Below are positions 32,626-44,979 of a stretch of 64,000 bases of DNA, one piece after another. The DNA is taken from NCBI GenBank assembly GCA_965153355.1, contig OZ231126.1, positions 46,252,001-46,316,000 on the forward strand, given 5' to 3'. Every line of letters starts with the position of its first letter. Within the stretch, counting starts at the first letter, position 1. This stretch comes from Flaccisagitta enflata (Eukaryota; Chaetognatha; Sagittoidea; Aphragmophora). Both the position numbers and the translations under genes were made by a program. Below the pieces are notes generated by a model that was given only the letters and a program-made list of their open reading frames with translations, was not told the origin of the DNA and made no database searches.

Positions 32626-35600
32626 ATGACCCGTAGCTCAAACAAGGAAACGCTTGATCGGTTCGTCGCTCTCTCTGAACAAATTGGGGAGAAAGAAGAG
32701 ACCGACGACGACTACAGTAATCTCGCCGACCAGTTTAATTCTCTTCTCGCCGATCTGCTTTTACAAGTGTCCACATTTTCGCCCGAACAAAGACAGTTCA
32801 TCGAAGAAAAAGCCGGCGAAGGAATACAAAGTAAGGAGTCAAGGGAATTATACGCCCGCTTTTACAACGCCCACAGTAACCTCGACCGCTTTCTAAAAGG
32901 CACCGAATCAGCGGACGACGATTATACAGTAGTCGGCAATAACTTTAATTCTCTCTTAAAAGAAGCTCTCGATAATCTTCCCTCGTTTACTCCCGCTCAA
33001 CGCCGGTTCATTGAAGATAGCAAACGTAAAACTTTTCTTCCTAAACATCGTTTGGCCCGTTGTCGGGCCCGAAGCCGATCGCAGTCTCGGTCACGTTCTC
33101 TCTCTGTCTCTCATCAACAAAGTCTCTCTTCGGAGGAAAGTTTTGCGTCTACATCTACGAATTCAACCATCATGGGCGACGCCGCTCAAAAGAAAGCGGC
33201 CGAAGAGGCGGCAGCAAGAAAAGCCGCCGAAGAATCGGCAGCTCTCAATAACTCTACCGAATCAACCATGTCATCCAAAGTGGCTTTGCTCAAGTTAAAA
33301 TTCGACGAAGAAGCCGACGCCATGGAAATGGAAAAGTTAAAACTAGCTCAAGCCTTCAAGAAGAAGAAACGCGATCTACTACAGGCGGCGATCGAGGAGG
33401 GTCTCGACAATGACTTAGCCGAGTGCATCGCATCAATCGACATCGAGGGTACGGCGGCCGCTCCGTCAACGCCCGCCGCAGGTGCTGCAGCCGCCGCAGC
33501 CTCGCCGCAGCCCGCCGACATCTCGCAACTGGTCGGTAGCCAACGATTGAAGAATACAACGCCAGCTACCGCCGAAAAGTTCAGTGGCGGAACGGAGGCG
33601 TACTCGCGCTTCATCGTCAAATTCAACAGCCAAGTGATGGATCTTCCAGGAGTCTCCGATGCCGAGAGGTTCGTCGCCCTTCAAGACTGGACCGCCGGTG
33701 AAGCTCACAAGATGATCTCCACATACATCTACGAAACAGATAAGTCCACAGCTTTGAAGGAGGCGTTAGAAGAGTTGAAGTTTTTCTATGGGAAAAGGCA
33801 AGGAAAGGCCGAGGGCAATTTGGCCAAGATTTTGGAAGGGAAGGAAGTCCCGACTAATTCAATTGAGGGGATCAAGGAGTTAATCCAAGAGATTAAGGAG
33901 ATGGCAGCCTTTGCAAAGGCAACAAAGGATGATTCATTTTTGGAGCTGAAGGCCACAGTGGTATCCATAGTGAAGAAAAGGTTGAGTTACAAGCTCAAGG
34001 AGAAATTCTCCAAAGTGTCCCGAAGTGCAGAGGATAAAGGTCAGAAGGTCAATGTAGACTTTCTCATCAAGTTTTTGAAAGACTGGTTCAAAGAAATCAG
34101 CTGCAGCTTTGGGATGTGCGAGTTGGTTGATAGTAAGCCTGCATCCTCATCATCTCCCTCTTCTTCTCCTAGTTTCAAAGGTTTGCCAAAGACGGCCGCT
34201 CCGTCGAAACCATCACCATTCTCCAAGGCCAACATTGCCGCCATGGAAGCAAACGAGCTGGGTATCTCCCAGCGCCGCCCGCAGCAGCCGCAGCCTCGCT
34301 TTTCGACGCCGCAGCAGCCGCGCACATCCTCGTCGACGCCGCAGCAGCCGCGCGCATTCTCGTCGACGCAGCAGCAGCATCAGTGGGTCCCCAGCAGCAT
34401 CCAGTGGTCTCAACAGACTCAGCAGTTAAGTCCAGTTTGTTTGTACTGTTCAGATGCCCATCTTTTGGATGGATGTCCCAAGTTTAGTGAATTGAGTGTA
34501 CCAGAAAGGAAGCAATTCCTGTTCAAGCAGCGTCTCTGTCTGAGATGCTTCGGCAGGAACCACCAGATTGGGAAATGTCGTGAGAAAGTCCAATGTTTAT
34601 TGTGCAATCGATTTGGTCACAATACCCTCCTTCATGCAGCTCCTCTTACCTCTCAGAGTCAAGTCCCTTCCTCAAGCAGTGGAATGGTCAATGTGATGCC
34701 GGCCGGATCCAACGTGGATGTGCAGAATCGTCTCCTTCAGCTCTCTGGGACCCAGGTGGTGGATCCAACTCCAGCTGAGACAGGGGCCGCTCCCCTCGAG
34801 AGTCAGGTGAACGTGTCTGCCGCAGTGTCAAATGTTGATTGTTTCAGACCAGTCCTCGCTGTTAAAGTTAATCTTCCTGGTGGTAGGTTCACCTCAGTTT
34901 ATGCCTTATATGATACGGGCTCAAATAAAACGCTCATTACCCAAGATTTCCAGCGCAAGTTCAACATCGCGACTCGACAGCAGTTTGTTACGCTGAATGG
35001 ACTGGGCTCGTCCTCATCGGGTCAAAGGGATGTTGCAACATTCTCGCTCCAGTCGCTCGTGGATCCCAAGACGGTTCTGGATGGCGTCGAAGCCTACGTC
35101 GTCGAATCACTACCCTTCAAGCCAGGTCATATCGCTCGACAGCATCATGTTGACAAGTTTGATTACATGGAAGGTGTTAGGTTGATTGAGTTGGATTCTG
35201 ATAACATTTCGATTCTTATTGGAACTGACCTTGCACCTGCCTTTGTCCATTACGAGGCTCGCATTCTCAATCGCTCCTCTCCAGTCGCGCTGAGATCGCC
35301 ATTTGGTTGGTCGTTGATGGGCCCAATCGACCGCCCGTCGAAGTCTGCGTGGGCCGCTTACGTCTCTTTCGATGAAGGGAAACAGCTGAATGACCAATTG
35401 GAGAAATATTTTCGCGCTGACTTTCCGGATGCGCCATCTGCCAAGGTTGGAAGGTCGCATCAAGATCAGCGCGCCGAGGACATGATGAAAGCTTCATGCA
35501 AGTTTGTTGACGGGAGAATTCAAGTGGGACTCCTGTGGGACAAAGATCGTGAGACAACCGCCACTCTCATGCCATCCGCAGCATCAGAGGCTACCGCACG

Positions 35601-38600
35601 CGTTCGGACGATCAAGATGGTTCGTCGACTCTCCAAGACTCCGCATCTCAAGAAGGTGGTCGAAGACTCAGTGGAGAAGCTCCTCGCAGAAGGTTGGGCT
35701 GAAGTTGTTGACATGAATGCCCCGACATCAGACATTTTGTGGTATCTCCCGGGTGTCCTTAGTGAGCGCAAGGGCAAGCACAGGTTTTGTCTGGATGGCG
35801 CTGCCGAAAGTTTTGGTGTGAGTTTGAATTCAATGCTGTTAACTGGCGAGGGATCAAATGTCACAATCTTTAACGCTTTGTCGAATGCGCGAAGATATAA
35901 CTTTTTCGCGTGTGGTGACATCAAATCATGTTTTCACCAGATTCTTATCCCTCCAGAAGATCGAGATGCCTTAAGGTTCTTCAGGTGGCTGCCTGGACAA
36001 GAAGACGTCCTTGAGTGCATCCGAATGTGCCGCAATATCTTCGGATCCGCATGTTCGACTGCGATCAATTCCTTTGCCATTCGCTACAACGCAGAAATCA
36101 ATGGCGCCGATTTTGCCAGGGAAGTCATTGAGGCGATCCTTCGAGCTTACGTCGACGATGTCCCGACATCATCTCCCACAGAGGAAAGTAGCATTGAGCT
36201 GGTCCGCGGTCTTATTGATTTGTGTGCTCGTGGAGGCTTCCCATTGACAAAATTTGTCGCTAACTCTCAAGCCGTCTTAGATTCCATCCCTACAGATCTC
36301 AAAGCAGAGGGATTCAAAGGACAAGGGCCGCTCCCTTCGACGTCGGTGCTCGGGGTCAAGTATGACCCAAAGGAGGATACTTTTCGCATCAAGTCCGCCG
36401 CGAAAAGTGGTGGGGGTCCATGGACTCGAAAACGCGTTCTCTCCGTGGTGATGGGTATCTTCGACCCTCTCGGCCAAGTCGCTCCGTACACGCTGTTGGG
36501 AAAGAAGATGAACCAGGAGTTGTGCGCCGCCAAGTTTGGCTGGGATCCGCCGCTACCGCCTGAAGTTGACGCCAGAGTGGAGAAGTGGTTCCAAGGTATG
36601 GAGCAATTGCAGTCTTTGCCCATTGTTCGATCATTTGGTTTGACCTATCATGGCCCACCCGTTATCCTCATCACATTCACTGATGCCTCGATCATCGGCT
36701 ACGGCGCCGTTTCTTTCTTTGTTATTGAGGCCACAGGCCAAGTCGTTTGGGTTGCAGCTAGGTCACGTGTCTCGCCAACTAAGGAGACCAACGTCGACGT
36801 CAACGGATCAATTCCTAGGTTGGAGTTGCAGGCTGCCGTCACTGGAGTGGAATTGTCGACGCAGATCAAGGAAGACATCGATGTCCAGATTTCCCGGGAA
36901 TACTTCTTCACGGATTCCACGACAGTCTACTTTTGGATCCAAGGAAAGGATGGTAAGCATCCAGTGTTTGTTGCCAACCGTCTCAACAAAATTCATCTTA
37001 CCCATCCAGATGCTCCGCCAAAGCAGTGGAGATGGGTGCCTACTGGTCTTAACCCTGCCGACGTCGTCTCCCGAGGTGCCATGCCTGACGACACCGAAGC
37101 CTGGAAGCTGTTTCACAAAGGTCCGCGCTTCATCGCCTGTCCTGAAGATGAGTGGCCTTTGCTTCCAGTCCCCGACGAAGCCACGGTGGGGGCATCCAAC
37201 GCCGCTGATCCATCAGTTCAGGAAAGTAACCCTGTTGTCATTGGTTGCTTGGAAAGTTTGCTACGTCGCAAAAGTAACTTCACATCGATTATGCGCATTG
37301 TCAGTTACCTTCTTAGGTACGTGGGCCGCTCCCGCAAGAAAGTTGACAAGTTTAATCCTACAATTTCGTCTCTCCCCAGTGCCTCAGAGATGCAAGATGC
37401 CAAGGATCTCCTCATTCGAGACTGCCAACGTCGCCATTTTCAAGCGGAAATCACAGTCTACACTGAAGGGACTGTGAAGAAGAGGAAGATCAAGAGAGTT
37501 CTCAACAGGTCAGCTTCGTCTTTGCGCCAGTTGAACCCATTTGTTGATGACAAGGGATTTCTCCGAGTTGGAGGAAGGTTGGGTCTCTGCAAAGAGGCAT
37601 TTGAAGTGTCTCATCCATTGATTCTGCCTTACGAAGATCCTCTTGTTAATCATCTCATCAAATTCATTCATGAGGAATTTGGTCACGCCGGCATCGAGTA
37701 TGTTCTCTCCAAGTTACGCCGTCAGTTCTGGATCATCAAGGGTCGCCAAGCCGTCAAGAAGGTTCTGTGGCGATGTCTCACGTGTCGCCGTCGCCATCGT
37801 CATCCGGAGCAGCAACAGATGGCGCCTCTCCCATCTTATCGCATCGAAGTCGCGCCGCCCTTCACAGACACCGGAGTGGATCTCTTCGGCCCCATCTCAG
37901 TTAAGTGTGGCCGTTATGGGAAGAAGGTGTGGGTGGTGTTGTTCTGCTGCATGCGAGTCAGAGCAGTTTTTCTTGAAGTAGTGAAGGATTTGGAAGCTCA
38001 GACGTTCATCGAAACCTTACAGCGTTTTCACTCCTTCTACCCTTCCGTCAAGCGTCTCCACAGTGATCAGGGGACCAATCTCGTCGGCGCCAACAATTTG
38101 CTGCAGTCAATGCTCGCCGAGTGGAAGAACGTCCCCGAGTCTGCTGTATTTCCTCGGCCAGTGGGCATCGAGTGGATCTTCATCCCGCCTCATGCGCCAC
38201 ATCAAGGTGGAAGCTGGGAACGTCTCGTTGGAGTGGTGAAGAAGACCATTGGAGGTATCACCTCGGGGCTGACCCCCAGTGATATCCAATACGAACGCTT
38301 TCGCACTATCGTCCAAGTCGCCGCAGGGATCGTCAACCGCCGCCCGTTGACGCGATTCTCTTCCGATCCTCAAGATCTTCGGCCGCTGACACCAGCGCAT
38401 TTCCTCAATCCAGCGATGTCTCATCTGGTCCTTTCGTCCGACGCTCTCCCATCGGTGCCGCTCACTGGAACGGAGCTGCGTCGATCGAAGGATGTCCTTC
38501 GTCCAATCCTCGATTCGTTTTGGAAGCAGTGGACTACTGAGTACGTCGCAAGTCTCCAGAAGAGATCCAAGTGGATCTGTCGCCAACGCAACATCGCCAA

Positions 38601-38829
38601 AGGTGATCTCGTCCTCCATGTTGAAGAATCTATGCCCAGGGAACGCTGGCCCTTGGCCATCGTGACGGGTATCATCCCTAGTGAAGATGGACTCGTTCGT
38701 CGTGTCCACATCCGAACCTCATCCGGTCAATCCTTCGAACGTGACGTCAGGAAGATCATCCTCCTCGAACGCGAAGGGGAAGATGAGAAGGTGGAGGAGG
38801 TGGTCATCGATGGTGGGGGAGATGAATGA
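32626..38829 (+). CDS. BEL/Pao gag-pol polyprotein
   Basis: 2067 codons, intact. Gag: Ser/Arg stretch at about 145-165, an Ala/Glu/Lys coiled-coil region at about 185-260, a retrotransposon gag domain at about 320-490, then a Gln/Pro-rich linker. CCHC-type knuckles start near residue 605 (CLYCSDAHLLDGC, CLRCFGRNHQIGKC). Aspartic protease: YDTGSN with catalytic D763. Reverse transcriptase: YVDD at 1175-1178, with FACGDIKSCFHQI upstream. RNase H: TDAS with D1353. Integrase: HHCC zinc domain (H1682, CLTC 1717-1720), then catalytic D1752 (GVDLFGP), D1814 (HSDQGTN) and E1865 (GGSWERL); a C-terminal tail follows. Family knowledge: Pao-type elements encode gag-pol in one frame and replicate through a cytoplasmic particle. 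All catalytic residues are present. Confidence 0.97.
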   Translation: MTRSSNKETLDRFVALSEQIGEKEETDDDYSNLADQFNSLLADLLLQVSTFSPEQRQFIEEKAGEGIQSKESRELYARFYNAHSNLDRFLKGTESADDDYTVVGNNFNSLLKEALDNLPSFTPAQRRFIEDSKRKTFLPKHRLARCRARSRSQSRSRSLSVSHQQSLSSEESFASTSTNSTIMGDAAQKKAAEEAAARKAAEESAALNNSTESTMSSKVALLKLKFDEEADAMEMEKLKLAQAFKKKKRDLLQAAIEEGLDNDLAECIASIDIEGTAAAPSTPAAGAAAAAASPQPADISQLVGSQRLKNTTPATAEKFSGGTEAYSRFIVKFNSQVMDLPGVSDAERFVALQDWTAGEAHKMISTYIYETDKSTALKEALEELKFFYGKRQGKAEGNLAKILEGKEVPTNSIEGIKELIQEIKEMAAFAKATKDDSFLELKATVVSIVKKRLSYKLKEKFSKVSRSAEDKGQKVNVDFLIKFLKDWFKEISCSFGMCELVDSKPASSSSPSSSPSFKGLPKTAAPSKPSPFSKANIAAMEANELGISQRRPQQPQPRFSTPQQPRTSSSTPQQPRAFSSTQQQHQWVPSSIQWSQQTQQLSPVCLYCSDAHLLDGCPKFSELSVPERKQFLFKQRLCLRCFGRNHQIGKCREKVQCLLCNRFGHNTLLHAAPLTSQSQVPSSSSGMVNVMPAGSNVDVQNRLLQLSGTQVVDPTPAETGAAPLESQVNVSAAVSNVDCFRPVLAVKVNLPGGRFTSVYALYDTGSNKTLITQDFQRKFNIATRQQFVTLNGLGSSSSGQRDVATFSLQSLVDPKTVLDGVEAYVVESLPFKPGHIARQHHVDKFDYMEGVRLIELDSDNISILIGTDLAPAFVHYEARILNRSSPVALRSPFGWSLMGPIDRPSKSAWAAYVSFDEGKQLNDQLEKYFRADFPDAPSAKVGRSHQDQRAEDMMKASCKFVDGRIQVGLLWDKDRETTATLMPSAASEATARVRTIKMVRRLSKTPHLKKVVEDSVEKLLAEGWAEVVDMNAPTSDILWYLPGVLSERKGKHRFCLDGAAESFGVSLNSMLLTGEGSNVTIFNALSNARRYNFFACGDIKSCFHQILIPPEDRDALRFFRWLPGQEDVLECIRMCRNIFGSACSTAINSFAIRYNAEINGADFAREVIEAILRAYVDDVPTSSPTEESSIELVRGLIDLCARGGFPLTKFVANSQAVLDSIPTDLKAEGFKGQGPLPSTSVLGVKYDPKEDTFRIKSAAKSGGGPWTRKRVLSVVMGIFDPLGQVAPYTLLGKKMNQELCAAKFGWDPPLPPEVDARVEKWFQGMEQLQSLPIVRSFGLTYHGPPVILITFTDASIIGYGAVSFFVIEATGQVVWVAARSRVSPTKETNVDVNGSIPRLELQAAVTGVELSTQIKEDIDVQISREYFFTDSTTVYFWIQGKDGKHPVFVANRLNKIHLTHPDAPPKQWRWVPTGLNPADVVSRGAMPDDTEAWKLFHKGPRFIACPEDEWPLLPVPDEATVGASNAADPSVQESNPVVIGCLESLLRRKSNFTSIMRIVSYLLRYVGRSRKKVDKFNPTISSLPSASEMQDAKDLLIRDCQRRHFQAEITVYTEGTVKKRKIKRVLNRSASSLRQLNPFVDDKGFLRVGGRLGLCKEAFEVSHPLILPYEDPLVNHLIKFIHEEFGHAGIEYVLSKLRRQFWIIKGRQAVKKVLWRCLTCRRRHRHPEQQQMAPLPSYRIEVAPPFTDTGVDLFGPISVKCGRYGKKVWVVLFCCMRVRAVFLEVVKDLEAQTFIETLQRFHSFYPSVKRLHSDQGTNLVGANNLLQSMLAEWKNVPESAVFPRPVGIEWIFIPPHAPHQGGSWERLVGVVKKTIGGITSGLTPSDIQYERFRTIVQVAAGIVNRRPLTRFSSDPQDLRPLTPAHFLNPAMSHLVLSSDALPSVPLTGTELRRSKDVLRPILDSFWKQWTTEYVASLQKRSKWICRQRNIAKGDLVLHVEESMPRERWPLAIVTGIIPSEDGLVRRVHIRTSSGQSFERDVRKIILLEREGEDEKVEEVVIDGGGDE

Positions 38830-38990
38830 CTTTACTTCATCGTTCTCGTGTTGCGCTTTACGTTATCATTTGTTCATTGCCTAATGCAGTTAGTTGTTTA
38901 TGTTAGCTATCTCATTCATGGGTTTGGATGTGTTGTGGGTAGTTTAGTGTTGGTTAGAAATCTGACATTTGTTTGATTTCTAGATGGGGG

Positions 38991-39538
38991 TGTGTGATAT
39001 TCGATGCGCTTTCTGTAGCCCCGCCATCTTTAGCCTATCATTAGCCTCGTGGTTTAAGCCTCGTGAATGTTCAGTTGCCGTTCACTCGTCGTTCATTGGC
39101 TGACGTCATCATGTTTGTATTCATCCGCGCACGCTTTATCGTTATTGCCATATTTGGGCATTGCGTCACCCGTTTTGAACCGCTTCACTGTCGCTCTAGA
39201 AGTATCTATGCGCGTGGGTGAGGGTTGAGTTTGGGAACTATTTTTTGTATTTGCTCTTAAATACCGGAGCGCGTGGTCGTTTGTCAGTAGCAGTTCGTGG
39301 TGTAGTGTGGAACCGTCCGACCATAGTAAGTTGAAGTTGATATTGAATTGTGTGTATTAAATTGTTTGTATTTCTTTACGCCCCTTAACAAGGCCTAATG
39401 GTTTCTCCCCCTTTTTTTGTCCCTTTTTGTAGATTTGACGTGTCGATGCGATGAAATAAATGTTTTTGATTCAACCACGTGCTTTTCGATAGACGGAAAG
39501 GATAAGCTACTCAATTCTCACGCTAGAAATATCCAATA
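38991..39538 (+). repeat. BEL/Pao 3' LTR
   Basis: Same 548-bp length and ends as the 5' LTR, with the CRE palindrome at 39101-39108. Followed by the duplication GCATT. Confidence 0.95.
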
Positions 39539-39543
39539 GCATT

Positions 39544-39876
39544 GTTTGTGACACGGTGGCAAAACTCAAAAGCATATTCAAATTCAGCCGAGGTAAATCC
39601 ATAAAAATATCCGTCTGAATTTGAAATTTGTTTTTATATGTTGAATATCTGCGGGTTGATCGACTTGTCGTATTCATAATGATCTTAACCGTTTATTCCC
39701 GAAAACATCGAAAAGCTGTTTCAAGAGCTAATAAGTTTACATACATGAAAGCTGTGTCTTAAGTTCCCACTATCTGGGGCTTGTCTGGGTACTTGCTAAA
39801 GATTTAAGATATCTAATTCTGTTTGTTTTATTTCATTCTAAACGATATATTATATATATTAGTTATTATATATATT
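39544..39876. other. Flank of BEL/Pao, no gene seen
   Basis: A/T-rich DNA without a supported frame. Confidence 0.35.
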
Positions 39877-39879
39877 AGT

Positions 39880-40001
39880 TTGTCGGTCTGTTGGTCCTTC
39901 CGTAAGTTCGAAACAAAGGTTTCGGGCTTTTCTGTTCTTCGCGGGCACTTACTATTGCCAAAACGGCTTCTGTATAACTACCCCTGCCCCCCCCCCCTTG
40001 C

Positions 40002-40070
<69 letters not shown>

Positions 40071-40240
40071 TTAAACCGACGGAATGACAGAGACAGACGG
40101 AGAGAGTTTAGTTGACTCTAGACTTATTTGGGCAGGAGCAGTGAGGCCAAAGACCGCAAAAAAAAAACTAAAAAGTAAAGTGTAACGGACGGACGGACCG
40201 ACAAAGCGGGGTGTAAAGTCCCGTAGCACGCGACTATAAA
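39880..40240. mobile_element. Two G-element fragments around a (GA)n
   Basis: At 39880-40003 a reverse fragment has the (GTCC)n core and CTACCCCTGCCC. At 40130-40240 a forward fragment has GGGCAGGAGCAGTGAGGCC, the (GACG)n core and tail CCCGTAGCACGCGAC. (GA)n fills 40004-40066. Confidence 0.6.
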
Positions 40241-40780
40241 CGAGATGCCTTATAGTTGTCAAGTTTCTGAATTTCAAGTTATGCCCATGAAGATGTTCAC
40301 TACTGACCAACCGGCAAAACGAAAAAAAGGGAGTGATGTAGTGAGGATTGGGCAGAATAGAGATGGAACGACATCCGCATGACAAGTGTGTCCCCAATAG
40401 ACGATGCGGGACATTTCGGAAGTTTCAATATATCGGCTTTTTACGATTTTCATATGAAAAAGTTGTCTTCTTAGATCCTTTACTACGATTCTTAGCATGT
40501 GTTATCTTGTTCGAGTCGAAATGGGTCATAAGACATGAATGAAGAGAAGTCCTAACGGAGAATTCCGCTCTTTTCGTCGTCATCGACGTCATCTACACTA
40601 TGCGTCGATCCTTATTTAGTTTTAAGTAACGATTGTGTGGCCTTGGCCTTAGTGGCCCACCGAACTCGGTTCTAGGTCTGCAGTCCATAAGAGTGGGTGA
40701 CAGCATAAACTGATGTAGTGATGACTAATGTAGACAAGCTTACCGCTTACGTCATGAGAAACTTGAGGCAATTAAAGTAA

Positions 40781-40784
<4 letters not shown>

Positions 40785-40857
<73 letters not shown>

Positions 40858-40860
40858 AGA
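40785..40860. repeat. (GA)n microsatellite
   Basis: About 36 GA units. Confidence 0.95.
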
Positions 40861-40892
40861 GAAATGCCGAAAGAACCGAGGTGGAAAACAAA

Positions 40893-41345
40893 ACAGAATC
40901 AAATCTGCAGTCAAAAAAGGTCTCAGGTCAATATTTCGATAGGCTACAGCTACATTTCTCAGGTCAAAATACTATATAAGGTCAAATTTTCAAAATTGGA
41001 AATTTGTCAATCTGATTCAGAATCCTTGCAAAAAACTGTGTGAAGAAAGTGTCTTTCTTTTTTCAAAATTTTGATTAGAACATAGTCAAAACTAATATTA
41101 TCTGTCAAAATTAGGCCGAATTTAGACAAAAGAGCAATTTTACTCTATGTTGGATGTTTACGTAATTTTATTTGTATATCAAAATTTAAAAAGAAAGATA
41201 CTTTCTTTTAATAGTTTTTTGAAGGATTTTGAATCTGCAATCAGATTGACAAGTTTATTTTGAAAGGTGACCTACGAGAAATGTAGCCGTAGCCTATCGA
41301 AATATTGACCTGAGACCATTTCTGACTGCAGATTTGGATTCCTTG
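40893..41345. mobile_element. Foldback element
   Basis: The arms AAATCTGCAGTC and GGTCTCAGGTCAATATTTCG pair with their complements near 41300-41343, and internal blocks (TTGTCAATCTGATT against AATCAGATTGACAA) continue the palindrome. No clear target duplication and no protein. Confidence 0.75.
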
Positions 41346-41567
41346 GGTCAAAATTGGTCTAGTACGGGATGGACGGTAAAATCCCCCAACTTTAACATAA
41401 TCCTGAGATTTTTTAATGTGGTTATGAACACAGCCAGGTTACTTCTTGTCGTTTAAGACAACGCAGTACGAAATAGGGATGAGAGAGATAGACAGACAGG
41501 GGGGAGGGAAAGAGAGACAGAAAGAGTAAACACACACATACACATAATTACACACACTAACACACAC

Positions 41568-41759
41568 GCAACTCTATAAGAGGCTTTATCCATACGTCGG
41601 TCTGTCGGTCTGTTAGTCCAGGGTCATCAAGTTAAAAAACAAGCGTTTGAGAAACTTTTTGTATAAGTTTTTGTGTGTGAGTGGAGTAGGGGTGTAGATG
41701 GGGGTTGGATGCCCCTGCCCACCCGTCCGCAACGATATTGTAACCCCGCGTCACTTGTT
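41568..41759 (-). mobile_element. G element, type-b
   Basis: In reverse: AACAAGTGACGCGGGGTTAC head, CGTTGCGGACGGGTGGGC, short (GACC)n core and a truncated tail ending AGTTGCG, replaced by a (GT)n-like stretch. Confidence 0.8.
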
Positions 41760-41971
41760 TCATCTCTCCTCATGCCTCACTCTGTCTCTTAGATGTACGT
41801 GCTGATATCATCTTAACACTGATTGATAAAACTAAGTTTTTTTTCACACCAAGTGTTTATTTAAGTTCAGATCAAACATTTCAAGCAGGTCAGATAAGCT
41901 AATGGATTTGCAAATTTGCTTTCTTCCATCATTGGAAAGTTATAAATTTCTTTTTTAACTTCAAGGTCTCT

Positions 41972-42512
41972 CGGGTGGTCAAAAAAAAAGTGACTAAGCT
42001 AGAATTTTTTTTAATAACCTTGAAAATTTTTTTATATGTTAATATTTTAGAAATGAAATAAAATGTATAAAAAAGTTGAATTTTTTTCAGTTTTGTAAAA
42101 CAAATAATTACATAAATACAAAAAAATAAAATGTTTGCATGAATCAGTTATAACATAGATAATCAGTGGTTTTTAAGAAACAAATATATTTATTAGGTCC
42201 TGTCTGTTTGTATTCTTATAATTTTTCTTCAATTTTTTAGCAGTTTTTGAGTCGTCCTTAACTGTAGACAGTGAATCGATGAAAAAACTTCAATTTTATT
42301 ATAGAAAATTTTTGGTATAAATCAAAGCGGTCCAAAATTAAAATCAGTTTATTGTAAATAATTTGAAATGTACAAAAAATGTACAAAAATCATAATAATG
42401 AAAAAAATTCTCCTGCACTATATCTTATTGGCAAAAAAAGAAATTTTACTCTAAATATTTTTCTACAAAAGATAGGAGAAAATGAAAAAGTCACTTTTTT
42501 TTTGACCACCCG
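41972..42512. mobile_element. MITE with 23-bp terminal inverted repeat
   Basis: The ends read CGGGTGGTCAAAAAAAAAGT and continue GAC, in inverted orientation. The 541-bp A/T-rich interior has no frame. No target duplication was recognised. Confidence 0.8.
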
Positions 42513-42851
42513 TTATATAATTCAAACGATCAACGAGTGATGCCTCCCACAAGTCCAAAGATTTTAAGTATAAAACCAAAAATACATGTGCAATTCCTTC
42601 ATCAATTTCCTTCTTACAGAATTTGTTAATAAAATCTTTTATGACATTTGGTCAGTCTTTGGGTTAATCCTTCCGTCCATCGAAAGTCACTATCATAGAG
42701 CTGCTGGAGAGCCGAGCAGTTTTGTCACAAAGCGTTTGTCTTTAAGGGGAGACCGGTCTCAAATAGGAAAAAAAAAACATTTATGAACAACATTTTTGGA
42801 ATCACATATATTTACAACGATGCATGTACAAAAGTGAGGTATCGCTATTTC

Positions 42852-42951
42852 TTCTTCTTCTTCTTTTTCTTCTTCTTCTTCTTCTTCTTCTTCTTCTTCT
42901 TCTTCTTCTTCTTCTTCTTCTTCTTCTTCTTCTTCTTCTTCTTCTTCTTCT
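42852..42951. repeat. (TTC)n microsatellite
   Basis: About 33 TTC units. Confidence 0.95.
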
Positions 42952-42969
42952 CCTCCATTAAATCAGTCG

Positions 42970-43138
42970 TTAGCTCTCGGGATTTCCAAGTGAAATTCCA
43001 CATCGACGATCTCTGTTATGAAGGTGGCGCATCGAGGACGAAGATTTCCGCCATTTGACGTTTCTGACGACGTGATTGAGGTTTTGGAGGGCCTTCGAAA
43101 GACGGGGCCAGACGGAGGAGGAGCCACGTCCTGCAGAA
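42970..43138 (-). CDS. Possible terminal exon, product unknown
   Basis: On the minus strand a good acceptor (TTTCTGCAG) at 43139-43147 is followed by GC-rich DNA whose phase-0 frame runs 56 codons to a TGA at 42970-42972. The frame starts DVAPPPSGPVFRRPSKTS. Base composition resembles the exons elsewhere in the window rather than the surrounding A/T-rich DNA. A second frame is open for nearly as long, no family motif is seen and no partner exon was found, so this is tentative. Confidence 0.25.
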
Positions 43139-43282
43139 ACAAATTATCACGTTATTGTATCAGTCGCTTCAAGAAAAAGTAGAACGAAGATAAACCGATG
43201 AAATGCCGGAAATAGAAAAAAAAGAAAGAAAATAAGAGAGGAAGAAGAAAAGACAAGCAGGCAGACATTGACGGACGCAGAA

Positions 43283-43335
43283 AGAAGGAAAGAAAGAAAG
43301 AAAGAAAGAAAGAAAAAAAGAGAAAGCAAGAAGGA

Positions 43336-43375
<40 letters not shown>

Positions 43376-43378
43376 AAA

Positions 43379-43419
<41 letters not shown>

Positions 43420-43440
43420 AGGAAAGAAAGACAGAAAGAG
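43283..43440. repeat. (GAAA)n array
   Basis: Interrupted tetranucleotide array. Confidence 0.92.
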
Positions 43441-43545
43441 AAACAAACAAAGATAGAAAGAAAGATAGACACACAGAAGGAAAGAAAGAAAGACAGTCAG
43501 AAAGACACACATAGCCTGGCAGGAAGACAAAAGGTACAACTACAA

Positions 43546-44788
<1,243 letters not shown>

Positions 44789-44979
44789 TACTGGTTGACC
44801 TGAAGCGGAGCCGTTCAAAGCAATTTTCGATTTACCCTAGATTTCAATTCCACTTTTTCCAGTTCGAAGTGGGTTTTTGATTTTTCGCGGAAACGTGGGA
44901 CTGGCTTGAGTTTGTTCATCCTGAAATTGACGACCTGATCGAAAGCGAATTCAAATTTAGTAATCAGGTAATAGTACTA

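Larger units (their letters stand above)
31373..39538 (+). mobile_element. Full-length BEL/Pao LTR retrotransposon
   Basis: 8166 bp bounded by two 548-bp LTRs and the 5-bp duplication GCATT (31368-31372, 39539-39543). One uninterrupted gag-pol frame fills the interior. A purine-rich run AGATGGGGG just before the 3' LTR is the likely polypurine tract. A primer-binding site is not obvious. Near-identical LTRs and an open frame indicate a recent, possibly active insertion. There is no envelope frame. Confidence 0.96.

Noticed and set aside
34041-38711. Many open frames on both strands within the retrotransposon
   Set aside because: They are shadows of the 2067-codon gag-pol frame in GC-balanced coding DNA.
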